From SKLM01 sp964390305 (GTDB taxonomy: Bacteria > Chloroflexota > Anaerolineae > B4-G1), in the NCBI GenBank assembly GCA_964390305.1, contig CAYMHT010000003.1:1-64000 (forward strand): DNA of 64,000 bases. Direction: 5' to 3'. The notes under the pieces are model-generated. The model was not told the DNA's origin, did no database searches, and was given only the letters and a program-made list of their open reading frames with translations. Shown in pieces: positions 61,630 to 64,000 of the stretch (position 1 is its first letter; each line of letters begins with the position of its first letter). A program made the position numbers and the translations under genes.

Positions 61630-64000
61630 ATGCTGCAATCGTTGATTCAAAGAAAGGACGACGAACGGGTCCTGAGCGGTGACCTGCCGCACGAAGTGCC
61701 GGTGTTGCCTCTGCGCAATGTGGTGGCTTTCCCTCATACGGTGTTGCCACTGGCAATCGGCATCCCCCGTTCTGTCGAGTTATTGGAGGATGCGCTCGAT
61801 GGCGAACGGCTGATCATGCTGACGGCGATGACCGATCCCTCAGTCGAGGAGCCTGGTCCGGGCGGTGTCCATGAGATAGGGACGCTGGCTCAGGTGGAGC
61901 GAGTCGTTCGTCTAGAGGATGACGAGAGCGCGCAGTATCAGATCATCGTACAGGGTCTGCTCCGTGTGCAGGTCGCTGAGTGGGTTGCCGAAGAGCCGTA
62001 CCTGAAAGCGTGGGTCGACCCCATCCCCGAGCAGATAGGGGATGAGACGAAGACGGAAGCGCTCCGGCGTGAGTTGCTGAAACTGGCGCGCCGGATGGTC
62101 TCCTATTTCCCCCAGGTGCCCGAAGAGGCCATTGAAATGCTCAACCAGGTGCCCGAGCCAGACGTGCTGCTCTACGTCCTCGCATCTAACCTCCAGTTGA
62201 ATGTAGAGCAAGCGCAGGAGGTCCTGTCTGGTGAGGACCTGGTCGCCCAGATGCGCTCCTTGCTCCGCATTATGAAGCACGAGCTGGAGGTCCTGGAGGT
62301 CAGCGAGGAAATTCGCGAGGAAGCCCAGACCGAGATGGAGAAGACGCAGCGCGAGTACTACCTCCGTCAGCAGCTCAAGGCCATTCAGAAGGAGCTGGGT
62401 GAAAGCGAAGAGGGGTCGGAAGCCGAGGTCTATCGGCAGAAGCTCGAGGAAGCCGACCTGCCAGAGGAGGCGCGGAAGGAAGCTGAGCGAGAGCTGGCTC
62501 GTCTGGCCCAGCTCCATCCCCAGTCGGCCGAGGTGGGTGTGATCAAGACTTACCTCGACTGGCTGCTGGAGCTTCCCTGGAACGAACTCTCCGTCGACAA
62601 TCTTGATCTGGTCCACGCGGAGAATGTGCTGGACGAGGATCACTACGGTCTGGAGAAGGTCAAGGAGCGCATCCTCGAGTTCCTGGCCGTGCGCAAGCTC
62701 CATCGGGAGCGAGACGTGGAGGAACCGGAGGAGTACGCTTCGACGATTCTCTGTTTCGTCGGTCCGCCAGGCGTGGGCAAGACCAGTCTGGGCCGATCGA
62801 TTGCGAGAGCACTGGGACGGAAGTTCACGCGGATGAGTCTGGGAGGGCTGCGCGATGAGGCCGAGATCCGAGGTCACCGGCGGACGTACATCGGCGCCAT
62901 GCCTGGTCGGATTATTCAGGCCTTGAAGCGCGTGGGCACGCGCAACCCGGTGTTCATGCTCGACGAGGTCGATAAGGTCAGCTCGAGCTGGCGCGGCGAT
63001 CCTGCCAGCGCCCTGCTTGAGGTCCTGGACCCACAGCAGAACCACGCGTTCCGCGACCATTATCTGGACCTGGATTTCGACTTGAGCGATGTGTTCTTCA
63101 TCACCACCGCGAACACGTTGAGTACGATCCCACCGGCGCTGCAAGACCGCATGGAGGTCATCGAGATCGACGGCTACACCGAGTACGACAAGGTCCAGAT
63201 CGCGGAAGGGTATCTGATTCCGCGTCAGATCAAGGTCAACGGTCTGGAGGCCGATGAGGTGGTGTTCACCGAAGGTGGCTTGCGCACCATCATCCGCGAT
63301 TACACGCGGGAAGCCGGTGTGCGCAACCTGGAGCGCGAGATCGGCCGGGCGTTGCGCAAGGTGGCGATTCGCGTTGCCAAACGCTCCGCTGATGATGCTG
63401 GATGGACCGAGGTTGTCGACGAGGAGAAGGTCCGTGAGTTCCTGGGTAAGCCGCGCTATCGGGACGAGGCCCAGTTGCGCACGGAGCTGCCGGGTGTGGC
63501 TACTGGCCTGGCGTGGACGCCAAGCGGCGGCAAGGTGCTGTTCGTAGAGGCGCGCTCGATGGAAGGCAAGGACAAGCTTCTATTGACGGGCCAGCTTGGC
63601 GACGTGATGAAAGAGTCGGCTCAAATCGCACTCAGCTTCGTGCAGGGCGAGTTGGAGCGTCTTGGGCTTCCCAAAGACGCGCTGGAGGACAAGACCGTCC
63701 ACCTGCACGTGCCAGCTGGAGCCATCCCCAAGGACGGTCCGTCGGCGGGCGTGACGCTGGTGACAACCCTGGTCTCCGTGCTGACTGGACGCCCTGTCCG
63801 CGAGGACGTCGGGATGACGGGCGAAGTGACGCTTCAGGGCCGAGTGTTGCCCGTTGGCGGCGTCAAGCAGAAGGTCCTGGCAGCTCATCGTCGTGGCTTG
63901 AAGACCGTGATCCTGCCCATGGCGAACGAGGTGGATCTGGAGGAGGTTCCGCAGGAGGTTCGGGACGAGCTCAAGTTCGAGCTGGTCGACCACGTTGATG
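61630..64000 (+). CDS. lon: ATP-dependent protease Lon, 3' end outside window
   Basis: 790 codons are visible from ATG at 61630 (GAGGTG upstream), and the frame is open at the window end, so the protein is nearly complete. Lon substrate-binding N-domain (LPLRNVVAFPHTVLPLAIG), a coiled coil (QREYYLRQQLKAIQKELGE), AAA with Walker A GPPGVGKTSLG (about 377) and LDEVDK, then the Ser-Lys protease domain with catalytic Ser in PKDGPSAGV (about 705) and Lys in GGVKQKVLAA (about 747). LonA type, not membrane-anchored. It degrades damaged and regulatory proteins. Confidence 0.96.
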   Translation, partial: MLQSLIQRKDDERVLSGDLPHEVPVLPLRNVVAFPHTVLPLAIGIPRSVELLEDALDGERLIMLTAMTDPSVEEPGPGGVHEIGTLAQVERVVRLEDDESAQYQIIVQGLLRVQVAEWVAEEPYLKAWVDPIPEQIGDETKTEALRRELLKLARRMVSYFPQVPEEAIEMLNQVPEPDVLLYVLASNLQLNVEQAQEVLSGEDLVAQMRSLLRIMKHELEVLEVSEEIREEAQTEMEKTQREYYLRQQLKAIQKELGESEEGSEAEVYRQKLEEADLPEEARKEAERELARLAQLHPQSAEVGVIKTYLDWLLELPWNELSVDNLDLVHAENVLDEDHYGLEKVKERILEFLAVRKLHRERDVEEPEEYASTILCFVGPPGVGKTSLGRSIARALGRKFTRMSLGGLRDEAEIRGHRRTYIGAMPGRIIQALKRVGTRNPVFMLDEVDKVSSSWRGDPASALLEVLDPQQNHAFRDHYLDLDFDLSDVFFITTANTLSTIPPALQDRMEVIEIDGYTEYDKVQIAEGYLIPRQIKVNGLEADEVVFTEGGLRTIIRDYTREAGVRNLEREIGRALRKVAIRVAKRSADDAGWTEVVDEEKVREFLGKPRYRDEAQLRTELPGVATGLAWTPSGGKVLFVEARSMEGKDKLLLTGQLGDVMKESAQIALSFVQGELERLGLPKDALEDKTVHLHVPAGAIPKDGPSAGVTLVTTLVSVLTGRPVREDVGMTGEVTLQGRVLPVGGVKQKVLAAHRRGLKTVILPMANEVDLEEVPQEVRDELKFELVDHVD

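Overview
The window is high-GC bacterial DNA with dense, short-spaced operons and one run of Ns (9827-9926). No 16S rRNA or tRNA gene was found, so the taxon is inferred from gene content alone. A group 3b-like [NiFe] hydrogenase with HndA/HndC-type diaphorase subunits, many GAF-domain sensors, non-pyrrolysine MttB-family methyltransferases, a SufR-like regulator and side-by-side ClpB/ClpC fit an uncultured, probably anaerobic member of the Chloroflexota. This is an inference, and a metagenome-assembled scaffold seems likely.

1-8.5 kb (minus strand): a hydrogenase operon, in transcription order Fe-S subunit hydB, diaphorase hydG, small subunit hydD, large subunit hydA, maturation protease, a NuoE-like subunit, a NuoF/HndC-like subunit, and a [2Fe-2S] protein cut by the window edge. 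Just upstream lie hypB and hypC; hypA is at 12.2 kb. 9-12 kb (plus): a NarL-type regulator and GAF histidine kinase pair, with an assembly gap between them that is flanked by an identical 55-bp duplication. 12.2-17.4 kb (minus): a SufR-like regulator, B12-binding radical SAM protein, tldD, tldE/pmbA and hypA, apparently one operon. 18-23 kb (plus): a RicT/PSP1 protein, a pterin-dependent methyltransferase and two MttB paralogs.

23.3-33.2 kb (plus) is a proteostasis block: bL25, a CbpA-type DnaJ, HtrA, a Vms1/VLRF1-like release-factor homologue, ClpB and ClpC. 33.4-36.4 kb (minus): DegV, a membrane glycosyltransferase and a small membrane protein. 36.5-41.7 kb (plus): a Ser/Thr kinase with an eight-blade PQQ propeller, a PP2C phosphatase, a small conserved-looking protein, an orphan OmpR-type regulator and two Hsp20 proteins. 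41.9-43.7 kb: a zinc-ribbon/cold-shock protein, a histidine phosphatase and a decayed gene. 43.7-53.5 kb (minus): a surface-polysaccharide operon with two O-antigen-ligase-like proteins, a UDP-glucuronate decarboxylase-like epimerase, a GtrA protein, a GT4 glycosyltransferase, a macro-domain protein, a DUF4230 protein and a G5/propeller lipoprotein. 54.1-58.7 kb (minus): an RsbV/RsbW/RsbU-like partner-switching set whose phosphatase has about six GAF domains. 58.9-64 kb (plus): a leaderless gene of unknown function, a second B12-binding radical SAM protein and lon, cut by the window edge.

The most notable signal is a CTAAYG direct-repeat array with an exact 11-bp period upstream of three proteostasis loci: hsp20 (four copies), clpB (three) and lon (three, weaker). 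At hsp20 and clpB the last repeat ends exactly 9 bp before a -10-like hexamer. An 11-bp period is typical of PhoB/OmpR-family sites, and an orphan OmpR-family regulator is encoded just upstream of the hsp20 array. This suggests a stress regulon driven by a response regulator rather than by CIRCE/HrcA or HspR, neither of whose operators was seen at these promoters.
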